Notes: generated by a model not told the origin, from the letters alone. A stretch of 56,659 nt of DNA from an uncultured Clostridia bacterium (GCA_944386325.1 CALXAP010000012.1:1-56659); one strand, 5' to 3'. Positions 45,179 to 52,423 are shown, numbered from the stretch's first letter. Made by a program: numbers and translations.

Positions 45179-46126
45179 ATGACTATAACTGATTTTAGAT
45201 TAAAGATTAGAGATTTTTTTAGAAGAAATAAAATTAAATTAATAGTTATAATTGTTGCATGGATTGGTATTATTATTGTAAATAAATATTTAGAAAATAC
45301 AAGTGAGCCAGAGATTCCAAAAACTACATATAGTCCACATACTGCAGTAATGGATGATTCAGTTGTGCCAACTAAGCTTCAGAGTCCAATAGAACAATTA
45401 ATTGAAAAATATGTGGATTTCTGTAATGCAAAAGACTATGAAAATGCATATAATTTGTTAACAGATGAATGTAAAAAAAATGTATTTTCTGATAATATTG
45501 ATAATTTTAAAGAATATATAGATTCTGTTTTTGATACTAAGAAAATATATAATATTCAAAATTTTTCGAATAAAGATGGAACTTATATTTATACTGTTAC
45601 TATTTTAAATGATATTATGGCATCTGGTTTAACTAATGAAGTACTAGAAACATATGAGGAAACTGTGGTTATTATAGATAATGGAACAGATGATTTAAAA
45701 TTATCTATAAAAGGATATATTAAAAATGAAAATATGGATAGGATGTATGAAGATGAATATATAAAGATAAATGTTACAGATTTAAAAGTTGAATATGAGT
45801 ATTTAACATATAAATTAACTATAAGAAATAAAACTGAAAATATAGTGGTTTTAGAAGATTTTTCTACTACAGATGAAATTTATTTAGATACAGATTATGG
45901 CAAAAGAAAAAGGACAGACTTTTTATTAGAACCAATTGTTATTTATCCAGGTGAAACTAAATATTATGATTTTAATTTTACTAAATTTTATGATGAAAAG
46001 GCTGTTATTAATGGATTAGTTTTTGCAAATGTAAGAATATTAAAATCATATTCTGGAAGTGAAGATACAAGACAAAGTGAGCTAGACAACGCAGTTAGTA
46101 GATATTCAATTACTTTAGATGTGTGA
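45179..46126 (+). CDS. Membrane-anchored two-domain NTF2-like protein (VirB8/TcpC-like)
   Basis: A 315-aa protein: basic N-terminus, one membrane helix (20-37), a proline/serine linker, an NTF2-like domain (about 70-185, YVDFCNAKDYENAYNLLTDECKKNVF), and a C-terminal beta-sandwich-like domain (190-315). Last gene of the T4SS-like locus. ATG 45179 is chosen because AAGGAG (45166-45171) gives 7-nt spacing; the ATG at 45173 is too close. A perfect terminator follows the stop. Confidence 0.7.
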   Translation: MTITDFRLKIRDFFRRNKIKLIVIIVAWIGIIIVNKYLENTSEPEIPKTTYSPHTAVMDDSVVPTKLQSPIEQLIEKYVDFCNAKDYENAYNLLTDECKKNVFSDNIDNFKEYIDSVFDTKKIYNIQNFSNKDGTYIYTVTILNDIMASGLTNEVLETYEETVVIIDNGTDDLKLSIKGYIKNENMDRMYEDEYIKINVTDLKVEYEYLTYKLTIRNKTENIVVLEDFSTTDEIYLDTDYGKRKRTDFLLEPIVIYPGETKYYDFNFTKFYDEKAVINGLVFANVRILKSYSGSEDTRQSELDNAVSRYSITLDV

Positions 46127-46131
46127 GGCTA

Positions 46132-46169
46132 AAAAATCTATAGAAATCTTTGATTTCTATAGATTTTTT
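46132..46169 (+). terminator. Terminator of the T4SS-like locus
   Basis: AAAAAATCTATAGAAATC pairs with GATTTCTATAGATTTTTT around a 2-nt apex; it is 5 bp after the last stop codon. Confidence 0.9.
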
Positions 46170-46186
46170 GGTGAATAGTGAATGAT

Positions 46187-46210
46187 GTAGGGGCGAACAT
46201 TGTTCGCCCG
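46187..46210. repeat. Family B palindrome
   Basis: GTAGGGGCGAACATTGTTCGCCCG, followed by CACTACAGAGG. The CTACAGAG tail also follows the copies at 3999 and 31780, so the repeat unit is longer than the palindrome. Confidence 0.75.
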
Positions 46211-46266
46211 CACTACAGAGGCGTTTCTCAAAAAAATGAATATATAAATTTTAGCTGTAAATAGTA

Positions 46267-46505
46267 GTTACAGTTCACGGTATACGATTTTGATATAATA
46301 ATATTTCATAAATTTTTCGGCTCAATACGATATTTAAGAATTTGTAAAATAATTTAATGAGCCTCTTTCATTCAGGCTCAAAATCAAAGATTTTGCCCAT
46401 GAACATTCCTCATTAAATTATATAACAAATTCTATAAACATCTCCAATCGCATTCAAAATTTATTCAATATTATTATATCAAATTCTTATGCCGTAAATT
46501 GTAAC
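46267..46505. mobile_element. MITE-like element, complete copy with 8-bp target duplication
   Basis: A 239-bp non-coding element bounded by terminal inverted repeats of about 40 bp (GTTACAGTTCACGGTATACG at the left; the right end reads inward as GTTACAATTTACGGCATAAG). Direct repeats AAATAGTA flank it at 46259-46266 and 46506-46513, a perfect 8-bp target site duplication. The centre has GAGCC...GGCTC and AAAATCAAAGATTTT hairpins. Nearly identical internal sequence occurs at 19068-19290 and 52641-52861. It must have been moved by a transposase encoded elsewhere. Confidence 0.85.
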
Positions 46506-46545
46506 AAATAGTAATATTTAGGAATAAAAACTAATAAAAATTTAA

Positions 46546-46574
46546 TTGACATATAGTAAAATATGCTATACAAT
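46546..46574 (+). promoter_or_regulatory. Consensus promoter overlapped by an inverted repeat
   Basis: TTGACA (46546-46551), 17 bp, TACAAT (46569-46574). The inverted repeat ATATGCTATA...ATATAGCATAT (46561-46586) covers the -10 box and could be an operator. Confidence 0.7.
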
Positions 46575-46580
46575 AAATAT

Positions 46581-46652
46581 AGCATATACAATAAAGTCAT
46601 TTAATATGTAAACAAATAAAAATACCAGATATCACACATCTGGTATTTTTTG
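46581..46652 (+). ncRNA. Candidate short RNA, about 70 nt
   Basis: Bounded by the promoter at 46546-46574 and the terminator at 46618-46651, with no ORF preceded by a ribosome site. It could be a small regulatory RNA or a terminated leader of the CAP-domain gene at 46814. No convergent toxin ORF was found on the other strand, unlike the loci at 190-437 and 50749-50990. Confidence 0.4.
46618..46651 (+). terminator. Intrinsic terminator
   Basis: AAAAATACCAGAT pairs with ATCTGGTATTTTTT, giving a strong stem with T-run. Confidence 0.85.
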
Positions 46653-46684
46653 CTTTTACTTTAAATTTTTTATAATTAAATACA

Positions 46685-46706
46685 AGGGGCGAACAGTGTT
46701 CGCCCG
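46685..46706. repeat. Family B palindrome
   Basis: AGGGGCGAACAGTGTTCGCCCG, a canonical copy 108 bp before the CAP-domain gene. Confidence 0.75.
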
Positions 46707-46813
46707 ATGCTCAAAAGGATTACTAAAAAAAATAAAAATTTTTTCTAAATTTTATGTATAAAATAAAAAAAACTGGGAATAATTAACATATTAATTATTA
46801 GGAGGTTTTTATA

Positions 46814-47677
46814 ATGTTAGAAAAAATTGTTCAAAAGAAAAAGAAAATTATTTTAAGTATTACTATTTTAATTTTAGGATTGTGGAGTTATTTTAGTACA
46901 TCATTTGGTATGAAAAATTATGAAGAAGTAGAATTTGCAACAGGGATTGTTACAGCTAATGTTCTAAATGTAAGGCAAGGACCTGGTATGACATATAAAA
47001 TTATTTCAAAAGTACATAAAGACGAATATATAAGAATTTTTGCTAAAATAGACGATTGGTATGTTGTACAAACTGATAAAGATATTATAGGTACTGTGCA
47101 TGTAGACTATATCAAACCTATTTATCCAAACAATGCTGTAAATGCAGAAGTTGATAATACAGTAAATAGTGAAGAAGTAAATAATGAGGAAAATGTTCAA
47201 GGAGAACAAATAAATGATGAAAATACTATAGATGTTAATTCTGAAGAAGAAAATGCAAATATTGTTGTAAGTGATAAAAATATTACTTCAGAACTTACAC
47301 AAGATGAAGAAGAAGTATTTAATTTAATAAATAAAAGCCGTGAAGAAGCTGGACTAGCTAAACTTGAAATTGATGATAATTTACAAAATATTTGTAGGAT
47401 AAAAGCAAATGAGATGGTAGAAAAAGATTATTTTTCTCATATTTCTCCAACATATGGATCACCTTTTGATATGTTAAAAAGTAATAATATAGAGTATAAA
47501 GTCGCAGGAGAAAATATTGCAGGTAATTCTTCGAATGAAAAAGCTGTTGAGGCATGGTTAGGTTCAGAAAATCATAAGAAAAATATAATAAATAATAGTT
47601 ATAATTATACAGGTGTAGCGGTTGTAAATAGTGAAAAATATGGAAAAATATATGTTCAAATGTTTTTAGGAAGATAA
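46814..47677 (+). CDS. Secreted SH3b plus CAP (SCP/PR1) domain protein
   Basis: A 287-aa exported protein. A signal or anchor segment (residues 12-32) is followed by an SH3b wall-binding domain (43-98, VTANVLNVRQGPGMTYKIISKV), an acidic Asn/Glu linker (105-160), and a CAP domain (165-287) with VFNLINKSREEAGL, the cavity histidine in YFSHISPTYGSPF, AGENIAG and AWLGSENHKKNI. Clostridial members resemble YkwD-type spore or wall proteins; their activity is unclear. TTAGGAGGTTTTTATA precedes the ATG. Confidence 0.88.
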   Translation: MLEKIVQKKKKIILSITILILGLWSYFSTSFGMKNYEEVEFATGIVTANVLNVRQGPGMTYKIISKVHKDEYIRIFAKIDDWYVVQTDKDIIGTVHVDYIKPIYPNNAVNAEVDNTVNSEEVNNEENVQGEQINDENTIDVNSEEENANIVVSDKNITSELTQDEEEVFNLINKSREEAGLAKLEIDDNLQNICRIKANEMVEKDYFSHISPTYGSPFDMLKSNNIEYKVAGENIAGNSSNEKAVEAWLGSENHKKNIINNSYNYTGVAVVNSEKYGKIYVQMFLGR

Positions 47678-47689
47678 AGGGGAGGGGGC

Positions 47690-47720
47690 GATTCAAAATC
47701 GTATGCCGTGAATTGTAATA
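47690..47720. repeat. Family A terminal remnant
   Basis: GATTCAAAATCGTATGCCGTGAATTGTAA equals the reverse complement of the element's left tip; an isolated end lies after the CAP-domain gene. Confidence 0.55.
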
Positions 47721-47758
47721 TTTCATTTGAAAATTTATACTTTTTTTTGGAAATTATA

Positions 47759-47787
47759 TTGCACTGATTTACATAATATGATAAAAT
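47759..47787 (+). promoter_or_regulatory. Probable promoter of the 198-aa membrane protein
   Basis: TTGCAC (47759-47764), 17 bp, TAAAAT (47782-47787), with the start codon 39 bp downstream. Confidence 0.5.
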
Positions 47788-47825
47788 ATATATGTTAAAA
47801 AATTTATTTAAGGAGGAATAATCAA

Positions 47826-48422
47826 ATGATTACTTCAACAAGACGGTCAATAACTCGGGAACATTCTATCTACACTTTGCATTTAGGTATAGTTGCATTA
47901 GCGATAATTTTAATTGCAACGTGGTGTATAGGAGTAACTCCATATTTTGGGAATTTTATTGCAGGTCTAATGGTTATGTTTGCCACCTTATTCATTGGTA
48001 TAAAATATGCTGATGAATTGATGGATCCAGTATTTAATGTATTGGGATTATTTCTAATTGTGGGGGTGGCATTGGTACTAAATTACTTAATGACAGTATT
48101 TAAAATTGATTATGTAACTGTTCTAATAATGGTGAATCTAATGCTTTTATATGTTTATTTTTGGAATACCAAAAATAAACATGAAATTTTTGAAAGCAGG
48201 GTAATGGAGATTTCATACTGTTTATTTGGAGGTGTATTAATACTTTATGATATTGTATGCTATTTATTTCTTAATGAAATAAATATTATGCAGATAATAA
48301 GTGATGTAATAATTTACTTATTACTCATAAGACTCATCGACAAAACTCTAATTTATGCAGAAGAATTCAGGAATTCTGCAGGAAATGTTTTTCTAGCAAT
48401 GGAAAAATATTTTACGAAATAA
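47826..48422 (+). CDS. Polytopic membrane protein, unknown, probably acquired
   Basis: Not recognised. A 198-aa protein with a short basic N-terminus (STRRSITREH) and about five or six hydrophobic segments (YTLHLGIVALAIILIATWC; FGNFIAGLMVMFATLFIGI; VLGLFLIVGVALVLNYLM; VTVLIMVNLMLLYVYFW; YCLFGGVLILYDIVCYLF). Two CGG arginine codons near the start and a richer codon mix set it apart from the native genes. It may form a unit with the next gene, although a terminator and a new promoter lie between them. AAGGAGGAATAATCAA precedes the ATG. Confidence 0.65.
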   Translation: MITSTRRSITREHSIYTLHLGIVALAIILIATWCIGVTPYFGNFIAGLMVMFATLFIGIKYADELMDPVFNVLGLFLIVGVALVLNYLMTVFKIDYVTVLIMVNLMLLYVYFWNTKNKHEIFESRVMEISYCLFGGVLILYDIVCYLFLNEINIMQIISDVIIYLLLIRLIDKTLIYAEEFRNSAGNVFLAMEKYFTK

Positions 48423-48426
48423 AATG

Positions 48427-48470
48427 AAAAATATCATTATTAAACTTTTGTTTAATAATGATATTTTTTA
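48427..48470 (+). terminator. Intrinsic terminator
   Basis: AAAAATATCATTATTAAAC pairs with GTTTAATAATGATATTTTT, ending in a T-run. Confidence 0.9.
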
Positions 48471-48482
48471 TGTAGATTTATG

Positions 48483-48510
48483 TTGAAAAAAGACATAATT
48501 ATGGTATAAT
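48483..48510 (+). promoter_or_regulatory. Promoter of the 248-aa gene
   Basis: TTGAAA (48483-48488), a 16-bp spacer, and TATAAT (48505-48510). Confidence 0.65.
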
Positions 48511-48566
48511 ATATTATGTTGAGTAATATTATTAAAGATTTCTTATTACAGCAAGGAGGAAACATT

Positions 48567-49313
48567 ATGAGAATTAAAGAGGTCTATAAATTAAAATCAA
48601 AAGCTGGGGTTATTTTGCCAAGTTGGATAGATGAACTCTATACTAAAAAAGACTCTCCATATTTCTTTACGAAGATATATGGCAGAGACGAATTTATGCT
48701 AGTTGATTTGTCTGATTTAACTTTAATGGATATTCCACAAAGGTTTAAAAGATTTTTAGAAAAAGAAATTTTGAAAAGAAAAATGCTTCCAAATGACATG
48801 AAAGGATTAAATCGGAAACCTTACTTCTTTATTTCATCTAAAGAAGCTTCTCTTTTAGATGCTAATAATTTACAATTTATAGATGGGGCTGAGCCCCCAT
48901 ACAATTTAACATTTGAAACCTGGGAAAAATTATCAGGTGAGTATATGAAAGGAGTAAGTGAGCTGGCTGATATCTCAGATTATTTTCTTTTGTTATTAAG
49001 ATTGCTAAAAGATAAGGTTATTTATCCAGAAGAAATTGATATAAATTCATCTCGATTAGGTCATTATAGAGATGGAAAAGAACCGAAAAATAAAATGGAA
49101 AAAACAGGGGCCAGAGAATTTTTTGGATTATCCATTTTTGGAAATACGTCCAAAACTGTGAAAAACAGTTATAGTCATCGTTTCAAATACGCTCAAATGG
49201 GAGGGGATGCATTTTCATATGGTAAATCGCGTCCTTTAGGCTACGCAACTAATTTCTATTTGGGTTGGATACCATCTATTCTATCAAATGGACTTGTGGT
49301 ATTAAGACCATAA
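48567..49313 (+). CDS. Cytoplasmic protein of unknown function (248 aa), probably acquired
   Basis: Not recognised. A soluble 248-aa protein without signal or membrane segments. Notable stretches are ILPSWIDELYTKKDSPYFF, DGAEPPYNLTFETWEKLSGEYMKG, and a C-terminus with GLSIFGNTSKTVKNSYSHRFKYAQMGGDAFSYGKSRPLGY. ATG 48567 follows AAGGAGGAAACATT; the ORF extends upstream to 48516 without a ribosome site. It contains a CGG codon and GC-richer codon choice, like the gene before it and the one at 30944. A strong terminator follows. Confidence 0.65.
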   Translation: MRIKEVYKLKSKAGVILPSWIDELYTKKDSPYFFTKIYGRDEFMLVDLSDLTLMDIPQRFKRFLEKEILKRKMLPNDMKGLNRKPYFFISSKEASLLDANNLQFIDGAEPPYNLTFETWEKLSGEYMKGVSELADISDYFLLLLRLLKDKVIYPEEIDINSSRLGHYRDGKEPKNKMEKTGAREFFGLSIFGNTSKTVKNSYSHRFKYAQMGGDAFSYGKSRPLGYATNFYLGWIPSILSNGLVVLRP

Positions 49314-49316
49314 AAA

Positions 49317-49362
49317 ACAAAAAAGAATAAAGTTTCATATTTGAAGCTTTATTCTTTTTTGT
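49317..49362. terminator. Bidirectional-form terminator
   Basis: ACAAAAAAGAATAAAGTTTCA pairs, with mismatches near the apex, with TGAAGCTTTATTCTTTTTTGT; the T-run is in the right arm. Confidence 0.85.
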
Positions 49363-49424
49363 ATGTATAGATAAAAGTAAAATAGAATAGAATTAAAGAG
49401 TGATATAAGTAGAAAGGATTGAAA

Positions 49425-50684
49425 ATGAAAATGATAAATAATCTGAAAAAAATACTAATATTAACTCTTATTGTATTTTTATCTATATGTGGGTATGTAA
49501 AAGCAGATGAAGAAGATTCAGAGAATATAGATTTTAGTGAAATATGGAATGAATATATTACAAGCAGTACTGAAAGTTCAAATGAGCCAATACTAAATTC
49601 TAGAGCTGCTATAGTATTAGATAGAAAAACAGGTGCTGTGTTATTTGAAAAAAATGCATTTAGCAAAAGAGCAATGGCTTCAACAACTAAAATAATGACA
49701 GCTATTTTAACTATAGAAAGTGGTAAGTTAAATGATACTGTAGAAGTATCAAAAAAAGCTGCATCTATTGGTGGCTCAGTATTAGGTTTAAAAACAGGTG
49801 ATAAATTAAGTTTAAATGATTTATTATATGGTTTGATGTTGCGTTCAGGTAATGATGCTGCTGTGCAAATAGCTGAATATTTAGGTGGCAGTGTTGAGGG
49901 TTTTGCTAGTATGATGAATGAAAAAGCAAAGGAACTAAATTTAGTTAATACACATTTTGTTACACCACATGGGCTTGATAATCCTGAACACTATACAACA
50001 GCATATGAATTAGCACTACTTACAAATTATGCTATGAATAATAAAACATTTTCTAAAATAGTAAATACTAAGCAATGTAGTATTAATATTAATGGTATTC
50101 CAAAAAGTATAAATAATACTAATGAATTATTGGGAGTATTAAATGGTGTAAATGGTGTAAAAACTGGTTTTACTAATAATGCAGGTAGATGCTTGGTAAC
50201 ATCTATTACAAGAAATGATTTTTCAGTTATTTGCGTTGTTCTAGGTGCAGATACTAAAAAATTTAGAACAAAAGATAGTATTAGTTTAATTGAATATACA
50301 TATAAAAATTTTGAAAGATATAATTTAGAAGATGTTATATATAAGAATTTCGAGAATTGGAAAAATGAGCATATAGTTAATGTAGAAAGAGGTAAAGAAG
50401 ATTTTTTAGAAATAAAATTAAGTGATATAAAATATGATGTATATCCTATAAAAAAAGAAAAGGTAAAAGATTTAAAAATAGAAATTAATTGTATAGATAA
50501 AATAAAAGCACCAGTAAAACAAGATGAAAAAATAGGAGAATTAATTGTTAGTATAGATAATGATGAAATTGAAAAAGTAGATATTTTATGTAGTAGAAAT
50601 GTTGATAAGAAAGATATATTTTATTATTATAAAGATATTTTATTTAATATGAGTAGATATATGGAAGAGTACATTCACTATTAG
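49425..50684 (+). CDS. D-alanyl-D-alanine carboxypeptidase (DacF/PBP5 family)
   Basis: A 419-aa class C low-molecular-weight PBP that trims the terminal D-Ala from wall pentapeptides. A signal peptide (about 1-25) is followed by the S11 peptidase domain with Ser86-TTK (active serine), Ser141-Gly-Asn, and Lys246-Thr-Gly, and the C-terminal PBP5 domain (about 310-400). ATG 49425 follows AAAGGATTGA. The last residues include an amphipathic segment. A family C repeat overlaps the end of the gene. Sporulation-linked DacF is one possible identity, but the vegetative DacA-like role is equally possible. Confidence 0.93.
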   Translation: MKMINNLKKILILTLIVFLSICGYVKADEEDSENIDFSEIWNEYITSSTESSNEPILNSRAAIVLDRKTGAVLFEKNAFSKRAMASTTKIMTAILTIESGKLNDTVEVSKKAASIGGSVLGLKTGDKLSLNDLLYGLMLRSGNDAAVQIAEYLGGSVEGFASMMNEKAKELNLVNTHFVTPHGLDNPEHYTTAYELALLTNYAMNNKTFSKIVNTKQCSININGIPKSINNTNELLGVLNGVNGVKTGFTNNAGRCLVTSITRNDFSVICVVLGADTKKFRTKDSISLIEYTYKNFERYNLEDVIYKNFENWKNEHIVNVERGKEDFLEIKLSDIKYDVYPIKKEKVKDLKIEINCIDKIKAPVKQDEKIGELIVSIDNDEIEKVDILCSRNVDKKDIFYYYKDILFNMSRYMEEYIHY

Positions 50685-50714
50685 TTATTCACTGCGACTG
50701 AAAGTCGCACATTT
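50671..50714. repeat. Short family C repeat overlapping the 3' end of the carboxypeptidase gene
   Basis: TTCACTATTAGTTATTCACTGCGACTGAAAGTCGCA, with a GCGACT/AGTCGC stem. It supplies the stop codon region of the gene. Confidence 0.55.
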
Positions 50715-50748
50715 GGAGTATTATTTATTTTTTTTGAGGTATTCAAAT

Positions 50749-50777
50749 TTGACAAGTATTAAAAAAAATGTTATTAT
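50749..50777 (+). promoter_or_regulatory. Promoter of a second antitoxin-like RNA
   Basis: TTGACA (50749-50754), a 17-bp spacer, and TATTAT (50772-50777), reading into a transcript of about 75 nt. Confidence 0.7.
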
Positions 50778-50783
50778 ATGAAT

Positions 50784-50858
50784 ACATTAAACAATGTACT
50801 CTAGTTCAGGGTGTGTATATTGTTTGCGTATGTGTACCTCAATGCACATACTTTTTTT
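50784..50858 (+). ncRNA. Putative antisense RNA of a second type I-like locus
   Basis: The predicted RNA runs from the promoter at 50749 to the terminator at 50828-50858 (GTATGTG/CACATAC stem, then seven T). It contains AGTTCAGGGTGTGTAT at 50803-50818. That word recurs exactly 100 bp further on (50903-50919), where it is the complement of the start codon region of a leftward 20-aa ORF. The RNA could therefore cover that ORF's start. Confidence 0.5.
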
Positions 50859-50919
50859 ATTTTTCTTTTTCTGCTAACAATTGTTCAACCAATTTTAGAA
50901 TAAGCTCAGGGTGTGTCAT
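50857..50919 (-). CDS. Putative 20-aa peptide, convergent with the antisense RNA
   Basis: ATG start at 50919, preceded by AAAGAGG at suitable spacing. The peptide is MTHPELILKLVEQLLAEKEK, an amphipathic helix rather than a clear membrane span, so a toxin role is uncertain. The leader contains a GTTCTTGCATAAGAAC hairpin and, further up, an extended -10 box (TG-T-TATAAT, 50983-50988 on this strand). Layout mirrors the Fst-like locus at 190-437: convergent transcripts and a direct repeat spanning the start codon. Confidence 0.45.
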   Translation of the reverse strand: MTHPELILKLVEQLLAEKEK

Positions 50920-51052
50920 ATTATTTGCCTCTTTCCGTTCTTATGCAAGAACTGCCTTTATGACAAGAAAGGTTGCTATTATATTATAACATTTTTTGGT
51001 ATAAAACAAGCAAATATGTAAAATTTTATTTATAAATAGTTGCTCATATATT

Positions 51053-51967
51053 CTAAAATAAATTATCTATTTTTTCTATAATTTTCATATCTTCTATTTT
51101 ATTAATTCCAAAACATTTTTTACCCAAATCTTTTATAGAAGCACCTAAATGATACATTTGTTTATTATCTATTATAATAAATCTATCATGGAATTTGTTT
51201 GTTTTAGCAACTTTTAATAATGGATATTCTTTATTAAACTTTTTAATGTCTAAAACATTAATATTGCTTTTATCAGATGTTAAAATAACTACTTCTACAT
51301 TATTTTTCTTTTTAGCTAACATTTTCAAAACACTGTCATCAATATAATTATCTATAATTAAAATTTTTTTATTTGCTTTTTTTATAATATCTATTATTAA
51401 ACTATATGCGTCATATATTTGACCTTCGAAAAATACTCTTTGTTTGATATTTTCTTTAAGTTGTAATTGGTCGAATATTTTATCAAATTTTTTATCATGT
51501 TCAATAAATTTCTTATCCATCTTATTTTCAATAGAAATTACTTTTTCAAATAAATTCTTATTTATACTTATAAATTTTCTCATTTCTACAAAAGCATCCA
51601 TAATTTTAATACTAACTTGTACAGCAACTTCACTTTTCAATATTCCTGATAACATAGCTATCCCTTGCTCTGTAAAAACATAAGGTAAATATTTTTTGCT
51701 CCTGTATTTATTATCTTCTAATTTTGAGGTGGTCACAATTTGTGACCACATAATTTCTAATTCTTCTTCTGTTAACTGAAAGCAAAATCTTTCTGGAAAT
51801 CTATCTATATTTCTTTTAACTGCCTGATTTACTTTTTTAGTTTCATAATTATACAACATTGCTACATCGCTATCTAGCATTACTTGTTTTCCTCTTATAG
51901 TATATATTAAATGTGTTATTTCTTCATTAGATATTTCATTTTGAATTGATAATTTGTTTTCTTCCAT
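51053..51967 (-). CDS. ORF6N-domain DNA-binding protein with PLD-like C-terminal part
   Basis: A 304-aa protein. The N-terminal ORF6N domain (about 15-125) contains THLIYTIRGKQVMLDSDVAMLYNY, NRFPERFCFQLT-type sequence (here NIDRFPERF), and YVFTEQGIAMLSGIL, a phage-derived DNA-binding domain common in bacterial chromosomes. A coiled coil follows (130-185). The C-terminus (195-304) has a phospholipase-D-like half site, FHDRFIIIDNKQMYHLGASIKD, seen in a subset of ORF6N proteins. The start is set at ATG 51967 with AAGGATG upstream. A putative regulator or defence-related gene; no target known. Confidence 0.8.
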   Translation of the reverse strand: MEENKLSIQNEISNEEITHLIYTIRGKQVMLDSDVAMLYNYETKKVNQAVKRNIDRFPERFCFQLTEEELEIMWSQIVTTSKLEDNKYRSKKYLPYVFTEQGIAMLSGILKSEVAVQVSIKIMDAFVEMRKFISINKNLFEKVISIENKMDKKFIEHDKKFDKIFDQLQLKENIKQRVFFEGQIYDAYSLIIDIIKKANKKILIIDNYIDDSVLKMLAKKKNNVEVVILTSDKSNINVLDIKKFNKEYPLLKVAKTNKFHDRFIIIDNKQMYHLGASIKDLGKKCFGINKIEDMKIIEKIDNLF

Positions 51968-52009
51968 AAATTCACATCCTTGTATTAGATTAATAGCATT
52001 ATAAAACAT

Positions 52010-52309
52010 TTGTTTGCAGTTGTCAAGTGATTTATTTGTATTTATACATTTTTTCTATTTGATAGGCAATACTATTAAATAAGAATAATGCTACTTTATT
52101 TTGTTCTTCTGAATACATCTACATAATTTTTAACATTACGAACATTATCAGAGGATAATTTGTTTTTGATAAACTAAAAGTGGTTCTTACGCAAATTACT
52201 TAATTAATATTGTAGAAGAACCATTTTTCACTTGACAAATACATTAAATTCAAGCATTAAAAATATCCTCTTTTCCAGAAAGAGAACATTTTTAGTTTAT
52301 ATATAAAAA
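52010..52309. other. Gene-free stretch left of the tRNA pair
   Basis: No ORF with a ribosome site was seen. One imperfect stem (AGTGGTTCTT near 52189 with AAGAACCATT near 52217) and AT-rich DNA carrying the promoter region of the leftward ORF6N gene are all that is visible. Confidence 0.5.
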
Positions 52310-52344
52310 AACAACCTACAAACTTTATAGTTCATAAGTTGTTT
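52310..52344 (-). terminator. Terminator of the tRNA-Gly/tRNA-Cys transcript
   Basis: On the minus strand AACAACTTATGAACT pairs, with small mismatches, with AGTTTGTAGGTTGTT and is followed by TTTTTT. Confidence 0.7.
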
Positions 52345-52349
52345 TCATT

Positions 52350-52423
52350 TGGAGGCGCCACTCAGAATCGAACTGAGGATAAGAGTTTTGCAGACTCGTG
52401 CCTTACCACTTGGCCATGGCGCC
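52350..52423 (-). tRNA. tRNA-Cys (GCA)
   Basis: A complete cloverleaf on the minus strand. The acceptor stem GGCGCC pairs with GGCGCC, the discriminator is U, and the 3' CCA is encoded. Anticodon loop CTGCAAA with anticodon GCA; T-loop GTTCGATTC. Likely cotranscribed after tRNA-Gly. Confidence 0.95.

Noticed and set aside
31967..46126. Integrative conjugative element
   Set aside because: No integrase, relaxase, coupling protein, oriT-like region or att repeats are visible at the edges; the interpretation stays open only for sequence outside the window.
46560..46700. Third Fst-like toxin on the minus strand opposite the short RNA
   Set aside because: The possible ATG ORF there has no ribosome site, promoter or matching direct repeat.
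50768..50989. Rightward 73-aa Cys/Phe-rich ORF
   Set aside because: No ribosome site, it crosses a terminator, and it is antisense to the better supported 20-aa ORF and its leader.
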